From contig CAZJMK010000006.1 of NCBI GenBank assembly GCA_964547135.1, forward strand, positions 26,112-90,111: a DNA stretch of 64,000 bases, given 5' to 3'. The first letter of the stretch is position 1; each line of letters opens with the position of its first letter. The notes below the pieces were generated by a model. That model searched no databases. It was given only the letters and a program-made list of their open reading frames with translations, and was not told the origin of the DNA. A program made the position numbers and the translations under genes. Source of the DNA: JAJXSS01 sp964547135. Its GTDB lineage: Bacteria > Planctomycetota > Phycisphaerae > Phycisphaerales > Phycisphaeraceae. Positions 8,157-18,011 of this stretch are shown one piece after another.

Positions 8157-9076
8157 CCCAATAACCCCCTTTCACGCAGGTAGCGCAGCACCAGTTGCTC
8201 CATCGGCACGCTCGTGTCGCTCATCAGATACACCATGTCCCGCCGGGTGCACTGTTCCCGAATCATCCGACAATACGCCTGCAAATTTGCCTTGTACCTT
8301 GCCAAGAGCGCCGGCCCAAGCGACACCTCCGCCCAATTGCCATCCTCAATATCCTTCAATCGCAAATCACCCGTCAGCCCCCCCTTTTCCGGATCAATTT
8401 CCTGCGGGGCCAACACCTGAATGAAATACACATCAAACCTTGGTCCGCTCAGGTATCGCCATGCTTTCTGTAAATCCCCCTTGTCCAAAAAATCCGACAG
8501 CACAATCACCACACCCTTGCCCGTCGTCCCCAGGGCAAACCGTTTGCACGCTGATTCCAACTGCCCCGCACCGCGCGGCATTTGCTTTTGCAAAAACTGC
8601 ATCAATTGCGCAATCGGTCGCCGACCGCGCCACGGCGGCGTTCGTTCCACCACCCCGTCCGCAAAAGCCGTCACTTCCAGCCGGTTGTAATGCGACAGCG
8701 CGATGTACCCCAAGGCCGCAGCCGTCTGCTTGGCGTACAACAATTTTTTCGGCTCCCCGTAGTCCATCGAACTGCTCACATCCAGCAGCACATGCACGCA
8801 CAGGTCTTCCTCCTCCATGAACAATCGCAGAAACAACCGATCGAGTCGTGCGTACAAATTCCAGTCGATGAAACGCAGGTCATCCCCCGCCACGTAATTG
8901 CGGTAGTCAGCGAACTCGACCGACTGCCCCTTCTTTTTACTGCGTCGTTCCCCCTGCATCCGCCCAGCCAATATCTTGTGCGACAGCACATCCAGCTTGT
9001 CCAGCCGATGCATAAACCCCGGCGACAAAAGTTCATCGCCCCCCGCCCCCCGCGAAGTTGTCTGACCTTGAATCAT
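8153..9076 (-). CDS. DUF58 domain protein of the MoxR/Bat cluster
   Basis: The protein is 307 aa and soluble. It contains the DUF58 hallmark DDLRFIDWNLYARLDRLFLR (about 65-84) and a degenerate vWA-type DVSSSMD motif (about 99-105). DUF58 proteins are nearly always encoded next to MoxR ATPases and are thought to be their partner, although the biochemical role is not settled. The gene follows the MoxR gene with a 146-bp gap filled by a module-J repeat, and overlaps the BatA-like gene by 4 bp. The start at 9076 gives MIQGQTTSRGAGGDELL. No unusual feature is seen. Confidence 0.92.
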   Translation of the reverse strand: MIQGQTTSRGAGGDELLSPGFMHRLDKLDVLSHKILAGRMQGERRSKKKGQSVEFADYRNYVAGDDLRFIDWNLYARLDRLFLRLFMEEEDLCVHVLLDVSSSMDYGEPKKLLYAKQTAAALGYIALSHYNRLEVTAFADGVVERTPPWRGRRPIAQLMQFLQKQMPRGAGQLESACKRFALGTTGKGVVIVLSDFLDKGDLQKAWRYLSGPRFDVYFIQVLAPQEIDPEKGGLTGDLRLKDIEDGNWAEVSLGPALLARYKANLQAYCRMIREQCTRRDMVYLMSDTSVPMEQLVLRYLRERGLLG

Positions 9077-9116
9077 CGTGTCGCCCTACTGCATTCCAAG
9101 CCGTGACTCATGTCTG

Positions 9117-9222
9117 ATGGATAATGGATCATGGATCATGGATGATGTACGGAGTGGGTGTTCGATGAACCCTTGTTCGGTTTGAACATCATCCATTATC
9201 CTTTATCCATCATCCATTCTTC
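9117..9222. repeat. Module J inverted repeat
   Basis: ATGGATAATGGATCATGG at one end and CATCCATTATCCTTTATCC at the other form a long imperfect hairpin around a unique core. It sits immediately after the MoxR stop codon (gene on the minus strand). Related copies are at about 14321, 30917 and 51571. Confidence 0.8.
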
Positions 9223-10236
9223 TCACTTCACCTCCGCCGACACCGGCAACTGGTCCAGTATGTCATTGATCACCATGTCCGTCGTCAGTCCCTCCGCCTG
9301 TCCTTCAAAGTTCAGCAAAATGCGATGGCGCAACGCCGGCAACGCGCTGGCTTTCAAATCATCCATGCTCACATGTGCTCTTCCTTCCAGCAGCGCCCGC
9401 ACCTTGCCCGCCAATACCAGCGTTTGGGCTGCACGCGGCGACGCACCGAAACGCAAAAACTGTTTGGCCAATTTGCCCGCAAACTCGCCCTCCGGGTGCG
9501 TTGCCAATACGCAGCGCACCGCATAGTCCTGCACATGCGGCGCAATCAGCACCCGCCTGACCAATTGCTGAAACTCCAAAATCGCCCCCGCATCCAGCAC
9601 GGGTTTTGCCTCCGTTTTGCGCGCAGCCGTGGTCCGTTCCAAAATCGTGTTCAGTTCCTCCCGGCTCACATACCCCACCAGCAGCTTGAAGAAAAACCGG
9701 TCCAATTGCGCTTCAGGCAACGGGTACGTGCCCTCCTGCTCGATCGGGTTTTGCGTGGCCATCACGAAAAACGGTTTGTCCATTGCGTGGGTCGTGCCCG
9801 CCACGGTCACGCTGCGTTCCTGCATCGCCTCCAACAGCGCTGATTGCGTTTTGGGCGTCGCACGATTGATTTCATCCGCCAAAACAATCTGCGCAAAAAT
9901 CGGTCCCGGTTGAAAACGAAACACCCGCCCCCCCGTTTCCGATTCGCTCACGATCGTCGTCCCCGTGATGTCCGCGGGCATCAAATCCGGCGTGAACTGC
10001 ACCCGACTGAACTTCAGCGAAAGCGAATCCGCCAGCGTGCGAATGAGCAGCGTTTTGCCCAACCCCGGCACACCCTCCAGCAAACAATGCCCCCCCGCAA
10101 ACAGACACGTCAGCACCCCCTCGACAATTTCATTCTGCCCCACAATCACCTGATTGATCTGTCCCCGCACCGCCTGGTACGCCTCCCGAAACCGCTCCGC
10201 CTGAGCCTGTACCTGCGTGTCATCATTCATTGCCAT
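9223..10236 (-). CDS. MoxR-family AAA+ ATPase
   Basis: The protein is 337 aa from ATG 10236, chosen because AAGGAG lies 8 nt upstream. It has Walker A GVPGLGKT (55-62), Walker B VLADEI (118-123), the MoxR signature LLEAMQERSVTV (about 134-145), sensor-1 MATQNP (159-164) and an arginine finger in EAQLDRFFF (about Arg180). MoxR ATPases are cytoplasmic chaperone-like machines that work with vWA and DUF58 proteins, here encoded just downstream. It is the first gene of the MoxR-DUF58-BatA operon. The 1082-residue vWA gene lies upstream on the same strand, separated by 148 bp holding an E/H repeat. Confidence 0.95.
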   Translation of the reverse strand: MAMNDDTQVQAQAERFREAYQAVRGQINQVIVGQNEIVEGVLTCLFAGGHCLLEGVPGLGKTLLIRTLADSLSLKFSRVQFTPDLMPADITGTTIVSESETGGRVFRFQPGPIFAQIVLADEINRATPKTQSALLEAMQERSVTVAGTTHAMDKPFFVMATQNPIEQEGTYPLPEAQLDRFFFKLLVGYVSREELNTILERTTAARKTEAKPVLDAGAILEFQQLVRRVLIAPHVQDYAVRCVLATHPEGEFAGKLAKQFLRFGASPRAAQTLVLAGKVRALLEGRAHVSMDDLKASALPALRHRILLNFEGQAEGLTTDMVINDILDQLPVSAEVK

Positions 10237-10280
10237 GGTTCCATCTCCTTGCGTGAACTTTCGACACTTGCCCTCCCTCA

Positions 10281-10384
10281 CAACCCAAACGCCGACGCCA
10301 AGCGTCCGCGCTAAACAATTTCGACGGTTTCAACAGCGGGGCCTCCCGCTAAATTCGAAATTCGAAATCCGAAATTCAAAATCA
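10281..10384. repeat. Module E and module H repeats between operon genes
   Basis: The sequence ACGCCGACGCCAAGCGTCC (module E) is followed by TTTCAACAGCGGGG and TTCGAAATTCGAAATCCGAA (module H). H abuts the stop of the minus-strand vWA gene. The same TTCAACAGCG-(8-10 nt)-CCGCT hairpin plus H recurs at 16118-16174. Confidence 0.75.
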
Positions 10385-13300
10385 TCACCCCTCCCCCTTC
10401 TCATGCCGTTCCCTCGCCCTTCGTTTGGCATCCAGCAATCGACTGGTCGTCGCTGCTTCATCACCCGTTTTCTTTTTCTCGCTCAGCGCATGCACATCCA
10501 CCGATGCGTTTTCGCTCACTCCCGCACCGCCGATCGCCGCGGCGAAATCCTCCGCCGCCCCCTCATCTTCCGCTGCATCGAACTTACGTTCACGGTTGGC
10601 TTTCACCTTCGCCGGGTCACCGCCTGAATTCATCGCCACCGAAGCCCCCGCCGCACCACCCGCTGCACCACTCAACTGTGTTTCCACCTTCTGTGCCCGT
10701 GCCTTGAGTGCCTCGAGCGTCGTCTCACTCTGCACCTGCCTTGGCCTTAACAACCCCAACACCGCATCCACCCGTCGCACCACCCATCGCCCCATCGCCG
10801 GCAAATCCCACGCAATGCGTCGCACTGCCACATCCACCAAAAACAGCGCCATCAGCGCCATCACCAGTGGCCGCCAAAGTGACCGCAGCGACCTTGATTC
10901 CACCACCGTCTGCCGATCAAACAAATTCATCGCCTCCGAGCTTGCCGCATCCAAAACCCGTCCCCCCGTCATTGCCGCCACCTGTTCCACCGCAGCGCGA
11001 TTGGCGTTGAACGTGCGCAACTCCCTGCCCCGTGCCAGTGTCACCCCGCCGAATATCACCTGGGCATCTTCTTTGCCTCGCCCCTTGGCCACCAGGTTCA
11101 CAATGTAATTGCCCGCCTGCTGCACCGGCAGTGTCGCCTCATACACCCCCGGCCCGGTCTGCGCCAACCTCACCCCCGTCGGCTCGCCCCCCGGCCCGAT
11201 CACCGTACCCACCACCTCCATGAAATTCGCAAACCCCCCCGGCCCCGCCCCCGGCCCAGTCCTCGCCCCTCCTTCATTTCCACCACCCTGCGCCGCCGTT
11301 GCATCCAGCCGAATGCGCAACCGCTCGCGCTCGATCGTCGTGGTCAAATCAAACTGCCGACTCGACGACGGCCGGGCCACCTGACGAATCGTCCGCGCCC
11401 AAAAATCCGCAAACCCGTCCCACCCCAGCCAATCCACCGCCCACCGATTCGTCGCATCCGAGGTGAACGCAGCACTCCGACCCAATCCCACCTGCCAATG
11501 CGCAAACACCGGCTCGCCCTCCGGCCCGACCATCGGCATGAACACCCTCGGGTCCAACTTCGGCCCCGTCAACACCAACCCCCGCAGTTGCGGTGTCCCG
11601 CCCAACCCCGCTGTCACCGGCGAACCCGTCTGCACCAGTGTCGGCACAAACGGTTCCTCTTTCACCAAATTCCTGCGAATCGTCCGCGCTTCCTTCACAA
11701 AAATCTGCGGCAGCCTGCGCGGGTCCTGCACCTGATAAAAATTGCCCCCACCCATCTGCGCCAGTTGCGTCAGCAACTGCCCGTTCACATCATCCCCCAC
11801 GCCCACCGTCGAAAGCGTGATCCCCGCACGAGCCATCTTCCCCATGATTTCAAACCAAGGCCCATCATTGCTCTGACCATCCGTGAGCAAAATAATGTGC
11901 TTCACCGCCGCGTCCTCTGGCCCCAGCCTCGCCAAGGCGCTGTATGCCTGTTCCAAGCCCGGGTAAATGTCCGTCCCGCCGCCGGGTTGTATCGACCGTA
12001 TCCGCCGGGCAATCGCTGCCGGGTTCTGATTCAATTCCAACTGCCCCGGTCGTCCGATCACCCATGTCGTCTGCGTATCAAACGCCACCACCCCCACCAA
12101 ATCCTGCGGGTACATCGTCATCACCGCCTGCACCGCTGCCTCATTGGCGATTTCCAATTTCACCGCCCCGCCCTGCATCCCCGCCATCGACCCCGAACGA
12201 TCCGTCACGATCACCAGCGCCCCTGATGGCAACACCGTCTGAGCTGGTATCTGACACTCCACCGGCAACACCCGGTCCACCGGTGAATTCGTCCACCCCC
12301 CCGCTCCAAAACTCTCCGGCCCACCGACCATCACCAACCCGCCCCCCAAATCATTCACATACCTGGCCAGCATCCGATTCTGCGCCAACGTGATCGCATC
12401 CGCAGGCACATTCTGCAACACCACCGCGTCATACCTTAAAAGCGTCACCAAATCCGTCGGAAATGCTTCGGGCACGATTCGCTGATTTTCAATGCCCCGA
12501 CTCACCAAGGCCTTGCTCAAAATGTCGCCGCTCTCCCCGCCCACGTTGTCCACCAACAGCACCCGCCCCTGACCATGCACCAGTGTGAACGACTCCGCTC
12601 GATTGTTGGCAGCTATCGCATCGCTCCCTTCACTGCTTTCAAACACCGCTTCAAATCGTGCCAGCCCACGGTCCTGCATCGGCACCTCAATCAGCCGAAC
12701 ACACAAATAACGCCCTGCAACCCCTGTTGACATTGGCGCGGTCGTCACCGTTGTGTCCGTCGCATCGCCACTGTTTATTACCGTGGTTTCAGTCTGACGT
12801 GTCCAATCCCGTCGCCCGATCTCCGCCCCCATGCCCGCCTGTCCCGGTGCCAAATCAATCGGCTCACCATCCATCCGTAAAAACAACATGCCCTCCGCCG
12901 GCTGGGTCGCACTGAGCACCACTCGTAACGCCACCGTCTGCCCCCGCCTTGCCTCCGTTGGGCTGATGACACTTTCCACCATCACTTCCCGGTCCAGCCG
13001 ATAGTCCAGCGGCACGACATCAATCGGTATCCCTGCCGCCCGCGCCTCGTTCACCGCGCTCATCACGTTGCCCTGTCCGCCGACTTGGTCGTTCACCGTG
13101 TCATTGCCATCCCAGAACAGCACAATCCGTCGGCTGCTGTCCGCAGGGAACATCGCCATCGCCAGGCGCAAGGCTGCCGCGGTGTCGGTGCCATCCAATG
13201 GGTTCTGCGCAGCCCCCTGATCTTCAAGTGGGTGAATACTCGGCAGGGTGCGCACCGCCGGCCGACCGTCAAAGGTGATCAGCCCCAACCGATCATCAGG

Positions 13301-13633
13301 GCGTCGCTCGGCCTGTGCCTGTTGTAAAAATTGCTGTGCCCAGCGCTGCACCGACACCGGCTCGCTCGTCGTGCCCTGCATCGGCGGATTAAAAAAGCGT
13401 TGCACCGATTCCGACTGGTCCACCACCGCCACGACCGTCAGCTCCGCGTGTCGCTGCACCAACTCCAGCCCCGACAAAATCATCACCAGCAGCACCAACC
13501 CCGCCAAGCGAATGCCGATGGCCGTCCATCGCCGCCCCGGTTCCAGCGTCGTCAGACTTCGCCAACCCAGCCACAACATCGGCACTGCCAATAGCAGTAA
13601 CCAAAGGTTCCCGGGTTGGTCAAAGCGAAACAT
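10385..13633 (-). CDS. Large membrane protein with two vWA domains and a GATase1-like domain
   Basis: The protein is 1082 aa. Two N-terminal helices (about 9-24 and 38-58) precede vWA-1 (DQSES at 72-76). A beta-rich region, a glutamine-amidotransferase-like domain (about 355-460, GGGLVMVGGPESFGAGGW) and vWA-2 (TDRSGSM at 477-483) follow. Near the C-terminus is one more helix (VMALMALFLVDVAV) and an Ala/Glu/Lys-rich tail. This architecture is common in planctomycetes beside MoxR/Bat genes. The GATase-like domain lacks an obvious Cys nucleophile, so binding or scaffolding is more likely than amide transfer. The extracytoplasmic location is inferred from topology. The stop is joined directly to a module-H repeat. 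Confidence 0.9.
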   Translation of the reverse strand: MFRFDQPGNLWLLLLAVPMLWLGWRSLTTLEPGRRWTAIGIRLAGLVLLVMILSGLELVQRHAELTVVAVVDQSESVQRFFNPPMQGTTSEPVSVQRWAQQFLQQAQAERRPDDRLGLITFDGRPAVRTLPSIHPLEDQGAAQNPLDGTDTAAALRLAMAMFPADSSRRIVLFWDGNDTVNDQVGGQGNVMSAVNEARAAGIPIDVVPLDYRLDREVMVESVISPTEARRGQTVALRVVLSATQPAEGMLFLRMDGEPIDLAPGQAGMGAEIGRRDWTRQTETTVINSGDATDTTVTTAPMSTGVAGRYLCVRLIEVPMQDRGLARFEAVFESSEGSDAIAANNRAESFTLVHGQGRVLLVDNVGGESGDILSKALVSRGIENQRIVPEAFPTDLVTLLRYDAVVLQNVPADAITLAQNRMLARYVNDLGGGLVMVGGPESFGAGGWTNSPVDRVLPVECQIPAQTVLPSGALVIVTDRSGSMAGMQGGAVKLEIANEAAVQAVMTMYPQDLVGVVAFDTQTTWVIGRPGQLELNQNPAAIARRIRSIQPGGGTDIYPGLEQAYSALARLGPEDAAVKHIILLTDGQSNDGPWFEIMGKMARAGITLSTVGVGDDVNGQLLTQLAQMGGGNFYQVQDPRRLPQIFVKEARTIRRNLVKEEPFVPTLVQTGSPVTAGLGGTPQLRGLVLTGPKLDPRVFMPMVGPEGEPVFAHWQVGLGRSAAFTSDATNRWAVDWLGWDGFADFWARTIRQVARPSSSRQFDLTTTIERERLRIRLDATAAQGGGNEGGARTGPGAGPGGFANFMEVVGTVIGPGGEPTGVRLAQTGPGVYEATLPVQQAGNYIVNLVAKGRGKEDAQVIFGGVTLARGRELRTFNANRAAVEQVAAMTGGRVLDAASSEAMNLFDRQTVVESRSLRSLWRPLVMALMALFLVDVAVRRIAWDLPAMGRWVVRRVDAVLGLLRPRQVQSETTLEALKARAQKVETQLSGAAGGAAGASVAMNSGGDPAKVKANRERKFDAAEDEGAAEDFAAAIGGAGVSENASVDVHALSEKKKTGDEAATTSRLLDAKRRARERHEKGEG

Positions 13634-14412
13634 GATGTGTGCATCTTAGCTCATACACTTGTTTACGTGGCTATCTCCGACATATGAGGGTTCTGACCAG
13701 TTACAAGCGAATAACACTGGTCACGCTCTGCCCCCTCTCCCTCCGGGAGAGGGCTGGGGTGAGGGCGTTTCGATACTCGGCCACTTGACCACTCGACCAC
13801 TCGACCACTTCGCTCTGATTTACCCATTCCCCAACCTCGTCATACCCGTCACAGTCGGTCCCACACCCCCTGCATTATTTTCATCCATCATTGGCATTTG
13901 CCCTTGCCACATTTTCAATTTACGTACACCCGGTGCGAGTCAACCTTGGGGATTGACGCCGGGTGCCTCAAGGGGAATCCACGGGAATCACGCATACGCC
14001 ATGACCCCATGTAGCCCAGCCGCCCCTGGCTGGGGCAGAGCACAATCGGCGGGGTGGTTGTTACAGGAGTGCTAACCATGATGATGAACTTGTCGCTGAC
14101 CCTGCTTCGCCGACCGCGTCCGCGTCCCTGAGTTTGCCTGAATCGTTGAATCACTAACACGATCGACAGCACGAACCGGTTCACGCATCGGCCCGACTGC
14201 TCGATCGACGGATATTCCCTCACCCTGGATTGGGTCTCGCTCCGGCTGCCTCCCCGGACGAGGCCCATTTTTTTTGAATGAGCCGTGAATCAAACGTCAA
14301 CCATTCTCTGTGTTTCAAAATGGATAATGGATGATGGATTAAGGATAATGTTCAGAAGTACCTTTCGATCCACCCACTCTTGGTTTGTACATTATCCATC
14401 ATCCTTTATCCA
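13634..14412. other. 779-bp gap filled with repeats, no gene
   Basis: In order it holds a module-K half (about 13729-13768, CCCTCTCCCTCCGGGAGAGGG), module-I tandems (about 13781-13811), the hairpin family TGTAGCCCAGCCGCCCCTGG (about 14010-14036, seen again near 45880) and a module-J inverted repeat (about 14321-14420). The ORFs that cross it show no coding character on either strand. Confidence 0.6.
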
Positions 14413-14420
14413 TTATCCAT
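14321..14420. repeat. Module J repeat that supplies the symporter stop codon
   Basis: Left arm ATGGATAATGGATGATGG and right arm CATCATCCTTTATCCATTAT bracket a TTCAGAAG...TTGGTTTGTAC core. The minus-strand symporter ends His-Gly-TAA inside the right arm. Confidence 0.8.
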
Positions 14421-16026
14421 GCTTTCCTGGTTTTCCCATCACGCACACCAAAAAACTCGCCGTCACTCCGATCGGCATCCACCACGTCCAGGCCAGTTTC
14501 ACCGGCTCCCCAAACACCTTCGCACTCCACCACGCCAACGTTTTATCCTGCAACAGCGCAATCACCACCACGCCCGTCACCAGGGCCAATATCACTGAAA
14601 TGTTGTTGCCCCGTTTGGTGAATAATGCGGTTAAAAAAACCCCCAACATGCCCGCAAACGCAAACGTCATCACCCCCAAGGCAAAATCCAGCAATGTTTT
14701 TTGCTTGGGGTCGTAAATGATCGCACAGTAAATCGCAAACAACACCATCGCTCCGCCCAGCAGTGCCACCGCCACCTTCGGCGCATCGCTGGCTGTTTTT
14801 TCATCCGTCGTATACCCCAACTTCTTCCTCAACGGCAACCATATGTCCGCTATCAGACTCGAAGCCATGGCATTGATCGCCGAGTCCAAACTGCCCTGCG
14901 CCACCGCAAAAAAACCCGCAAACGCCAGTCCCGCCACGATCGGCGGAAGTTCGTTCGCCAAAAAAATCGGGTACGCCGCCTGCACCCCGCCCTCCGGCAC
15001 TACGCTCGGTGCAGCCGCCCCCATAATGTCCGGTCGCTGGTAATAAATCCACAAAAGCAGCCCCACCATCATGAACAGCATCACCACCCCGATGCCCACA
15101 AACTGTGCTCCGATCACCGACCTTGCCCCGTGCCTGGCCGACCGCGACACCATGAACCGCTGGGCAAAATCGTGATCGACCCCGTAAGCCGCCACGTTCA
15201 AAAACACCACCCCGAAAATCGCCGACCAAATCGTGTAAGGCTTGCTCCAGTCCCACGACCAATCCCAAAAATGCAGCTTGCTCGTCGTTTCGCTCGTCCC
15301 CGTCCCCGGCGTCCCCAACGTCGCAACAATTTCCGGCAACGACAGCGGTATCTTGTAAAGCAACAACCCAATCGACAGCAGCACCGCAAAAATCACCAGC
15401 GACAGTTGCACCGTGTCCGTCCATACCACCGCGCGAATGCCCCCCAATGTCGTGTAAAACGTGCCGATCACCCCGATCAGACAAATCGCCGATATCAATT
15501 GCCAAAGCGCCGGCTGATGCGTGCCGAATATCAATAAACACAACGGTATCGCCGCCAGAAACAACCTTGCCCCCGAAGCCAGCAAGCGACCGAACAAAAA
15601 CATCAGCGACACAGCCGTACGCGACGTCGGCCCAAAACGCTGCGCCAGGTAACCGTAAATGGTGATCGTGCCCGCCCGGTACAGTTTGGGCACAAATAAA
15701 AACCCGACGATGAACACCGCCAGAAAGCCGCCCAGGTTCAATATCAGGTATGAAAGGTCGCCGCGATACGCCTGATCCGGCGCCCCGATGAAGGTTGCCG
15801 CTGACAACGCCGAGGCCACGATCGACACCGCCAAGGCCCAACTCGGCAAATTGCGATTGCCCAGAAAAAAACTTTCCGCATTCGCATCCCGCCGGCCCGT
15901 CCACAACGCAATACCCACCATCCCCAGCCAGTACACCACCACCACCGACCAGTCGAGGAAGCCGAAAGTGGCAACGGTCAAGGGTGGTGCTACGTTGAAA
16001 TGTGACAACAATTGCTCCATGTTCAT
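14413..16026 (-). CDS. Sodium:solute symporter (SSS family)
   Basis: The protein is 537 aa with about 13 hydrophobic helices. SSS hallmarks are GRRDANAESFFLGNRNLPSWA, WALAVSIVASALSAATFIGA, and GLAFAGFFAVAQGSLDSAIN (about helix 9, Na+-site Ser residues). It probably imports a sugar, sialic-acid-like or other organic solute with Na+. It lies downstream of a carbohydrate ABC importer on the same strand, suggesting a shared substrate class. The start may be ATG 16026 or 16020. The stop TAA and last residues lie inside a module-J repeat. The substrate is not deducible. Confidence 0.92.
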   Translation of the reverse strand: MNMEQLLSHFNVAPPLTVATFGFLDWSVVVVYWLGMVGIALWTGRRDANAESFFLGNRNLPSWALAVSIVASALSAATFIGAPDQAYRGDLSYLILNLGGFLAVFIVGFLFVPKLYRAGTITIYGYLAQRFGPTSRTAVSLMFLFGRLLASGARLFLAAIPLCLLIFGTHQPALWQLISAICLIGVIGTFYTTLGGIRAVVWTDTVQLSLVIFAVLLSIGLLLYKIPLSLPEIVATLGTPGTGTSETTSKLHFWDWSWDWSKPYTIWSAIFGVVFLNVAAYGVDHDFAQRFMVSRSARHGARSVIGAQFVGIGVVMLFMMVGLLLWIYYQRPDIMGAAAPSVVPEGGVQAAYPIFLANELPPIVAGLAFAGFFAVAQGSLDSAINAMASSLIADIWLPLRKKLGYTTDEKTASDAPKVAVALLGGAMVLFAIYCAIIYDPKQKTLLDFALGVMTFAFAGMLGVFLTALFTKRGNNISVILALVTGVVVIALLQDKTLAWWSAKVFGEPVKLAWTWWMPIGVTASFLVCVMGKPGKHG

Positions 16027-16174
16027 TCATTTCGAATGTCGGATTTCGAATTTCGAATTTCAAAACCAAGCCGAGTAAGAAGTCGCCGTCATGTTTTTCA
16101 AATCCAAAATTCGACAGCTTCAACAGCGAGCTTTGCCGCTATATTCGAAATTCGAAATTCCAAATCCGAAATTC
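16027..16174. repeat. Module H foldback
   Basis: Two H arrays in opposite orientation (16027-16065, 16139-16174; TTCGAAATTCGAAATTCC) bracket a spacer with a Module-F-like fragment (AAACCAAGCCGAG) and the TTCAACAGCG hairpin. One arm touches the permease stop and the other touches the symporter start. Confidence 0.75.
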
Positions 16175-16999
16175 TCACCCCTTCACCGCTCCGGCCAATA
16201 ACCCCCGTTGCATCCAGCGTTGCATCAGCAAAAAGAAAAGCACCATCGGCAGCAGCGCCAGTGCCGACCCCGCATATGCGTATCGGACATTGGTCGCAAA
16301 CACGCCCAGTAATTGATTCAGCGCCACCGGCAGCGTGTAATTCTGCTGCTCCTGCAACACCACCAGCGGCCAGAGCAAATTCGACCACGCCCCGATCACG
16401 CTGAACACCGCCAGAGTCGCCAGCGTCGGCTTGGCCAGGGGCAGCATCACGTGCCACCATATTTGCAACGCATGTGCCCCGTCGATGCGGGCGGCTTCCT
16501 CCAACTCACGCGGAATGCTCGCAAATGCCTGCCGACACAGATACACCCCGAAAGCCGTCACCGAAAACGGCAGCACCACCGCCAGTAACGTGTCATATAA
16601 CCCCATGCCCACGATCGTGCGGAACACCGGCACCAAAATCACCTGCTCCGGCACCATGATCGTCGCCAGCATCAACATGAAAATCACCTGCCTGCCGCGA
16701 AACTGCATACACGCCAGGGGGTATGCCGCCAGGGATGCCAACAGCACGTTCAACCCCGCCTGCGTCACCGTGACGATGATCGAGTTGACCATCGGGCGCA
16801 GCAATTGTGCCTCGCTCCACGCCCCGTGAAAGTTGTCCAAGGTTAATTGCGTCGGCGTTGGAAATTGCGATAGCGAAAGCGACGCCGGCGACAGGGCAAT
16901 GGCAAACAGCCACGCCGCCGGGCCGATGGCAAGCAGCGCCAGCAGTATCGCCAAAGCGTACATGCTCACCGAAAACAATATAGGTCGATCATTTTTCAA
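16175..16999 (-). CDS. Carbohydrate ABC transporter permease (MalG/CUT1 type)
   Basis: The protein is 274 aa with six predicted helices. The ABC-permease EAA loop is visible as EEAARIDGAHALQIWWHVML (about 184-203), and the N-terminal helix is typical of MalG-like subunits. It forms the membrane channel with the MalF-like protein encoded upstream at 17124. The binding lipoprotein is at 18140. No ATPase gene is present, as is common for CUT1 importers that share an MsmK/UgpC-type ATPase. A module-A repeat separates it from the first permease. The stop TGA runs into a module-H repeat. Confidence 0.93.
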   Translation of the reverse strand: MKNDRPILFSVSMYALAILLALLAIGPAAWLFAIALSPASLSLSQFPTPTQLTLDNFHGAWSEAQLLRPMVNSIIVTVTQAGLNVLLASLAAYPLACMQFRGRQVIFMLMLATIMVPEQVILVPVFRTIVGMGLYDTLLAVVLPFSVTAFGVYLCRQAFASIPRELEEAARIDGAHALQIWWHVMLPLAKPTLATLAVFSVIGAWSNLLWPLVVLQEQQNYTLPVALNQLLGVFATNVRYAYAGSALALLPMVLFFLLMQRWMQRGLLAGAVKG

Positions 17000-17018
17000 A
17001 ACAAGGTTTCCGTTTTGA

Positions 17019-17111
17019 TGACGCCGTGCCCTTCAGGGCCGGATGGTTTTCATGATTACATCCTCATCATGCTTCATTCAAAAAAAACCGGGGCTAAAGC
17101 CCTCGGCGTCA
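17019..17111. repeat. Module A palindromic repeat, full copy
   Basis: It begins TGACGCCGTGCCCTTCAGGG and ends GGGGCTAAAGCCCTCGGCGTCA. The spacer (GGTTTTCATGATTACATCC...) is nearly identical to that of the copy at 18085, so these two duplicated recently. It lies between two operon genes. Confidence 0.9.
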
Positions 17112-17123
17112 TCCACTTCTTGT

Positions 17124-18011
17124 TCATCTTCCCTCTCCGCTCAATTTCAACTGCACCATCGAAAACGCCAGCACCACCAAAAACAAAGTCACGCCCACCG
17201 CGCTGGCCAACCCGTAATCGCCCTGTTCAAACGCGAGGTCATAAATCAAGGGCACCGCCGTCTGATGCGAAAGCGGTGCTCCCTTGATGGTGATGTAAAG
17301 TTCCTCAAACACCTTGAGTGCGGAAATGCTGGAAATGATCGTCACCAATATCAGCACCGGCTGCAACGCAGGCAACGTCACATGTCGAAACACGCCCCAG
17401 CGTCCCGCACCGTCCATCGCAGCCGCCTCCTCCAATTCTTTGGGCACCGCGAGTAACCCGGCCAGAAACACCATCATGTAGTAACCAAAACCCTTCCACA
17501 AAGTCACCAGCATCGCGCTCATCAAGGTCCAAGGCCGTTCACTGAGCCAGTTCACCCCCGTCAGCCCCAATGCCTCCAACCAGCGATTGAGCAGCCCCGC
17601 ATCTTCATTGAGCAACAACCGCCAGGCGATCGCAGCCACGATCGTCGGTGTCACCACCGGCAAAAACAGCAGCGCCCGCAACCCGCCCATGCCACGCAGC
17701 CCCGCATGAACCACCAGCGCCGCCAGCAGGCTCACTCCCATCAACATCGGCGTCACCAGCAAATATAAAAAACTGTTCCCCAGACACAGCCAGAACAATC
17801 GATCCGACAGCAAACGCTGATAATTTTCCACCCCAACAAACTCAGGCCCGGCAAAGGCGGTGTACGACGTCAACGAATACCCGATCACCTGCAACATTGC
17901 CGCCAATACAAACACCCCCAGTATCACCATCGCCGGCGCCAGAAAAACATACGGCGTCCACGCCCGATGCGGCCTGAGTCTGCCTTGAGGTTGTGGTGAT
18001 GGTTGATTCAT
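17124..18011 (-). CDS. Carbohydrate ABC transporter permease (MalF/UgpA type)
   Basis: The protein is 295 aa with six helices. The EAA loop reads ELEEAAAMDGAGRWGVFRHV (about 191-210). The N-terminus RPHRAWTPYVFLAPAMVILG is typical of UgpA/LacF proteins. It pairs with the MalG-like subunit encoded just downstream. The gap to that gene and the gap to the upstream binding protein each hold one module-A repeat, an arrangement like REP elements in other bacterial transport operons, which modulate relative expression. Function is certain at family level; the sugar is unknown. Confidence 0.93.
   Translation of the reverse strand: MNQPSPQPQGRLRPHRAWTPYVFLAPAMVILGVFVLAAMLQVIGYSLTSYTAFAGPEFVGVENYQRLLSDRLFWLCLGNSFLYLLVTPMLMGVSLLAALVVHAGLRGMGGLRALLFLPVVTPTIVAAIAWRLLLNEDAGLLNRWLEALGLTGVNWLSERPWTLMSAMLVTLWKGFGYYMMVFLAGLLAVPKELEEAAAMDGAGRWGVFRHVTLPALQPVLILVTIISSISALKVFEELYITIKGAPLSHQTAVPLIYDLAFEQGDYGLASAVGVTLFLVVLAFSMVQLKLSGEGR

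Noticed and set aside
10425..12393. Several long plus-strand frames
   Set aside because: They are antisense to the giant vWA gene and are Pro/Ser/Ala/Arg-rich shadows of G+C-rich DNA.
14801..16123. 440-residue minus-strand frame
   Set aside because: It overlaps the symporter in another frame, is Gly/Arg/Cys-rich without domain character, and the symporter frame has clear helices and motifs.
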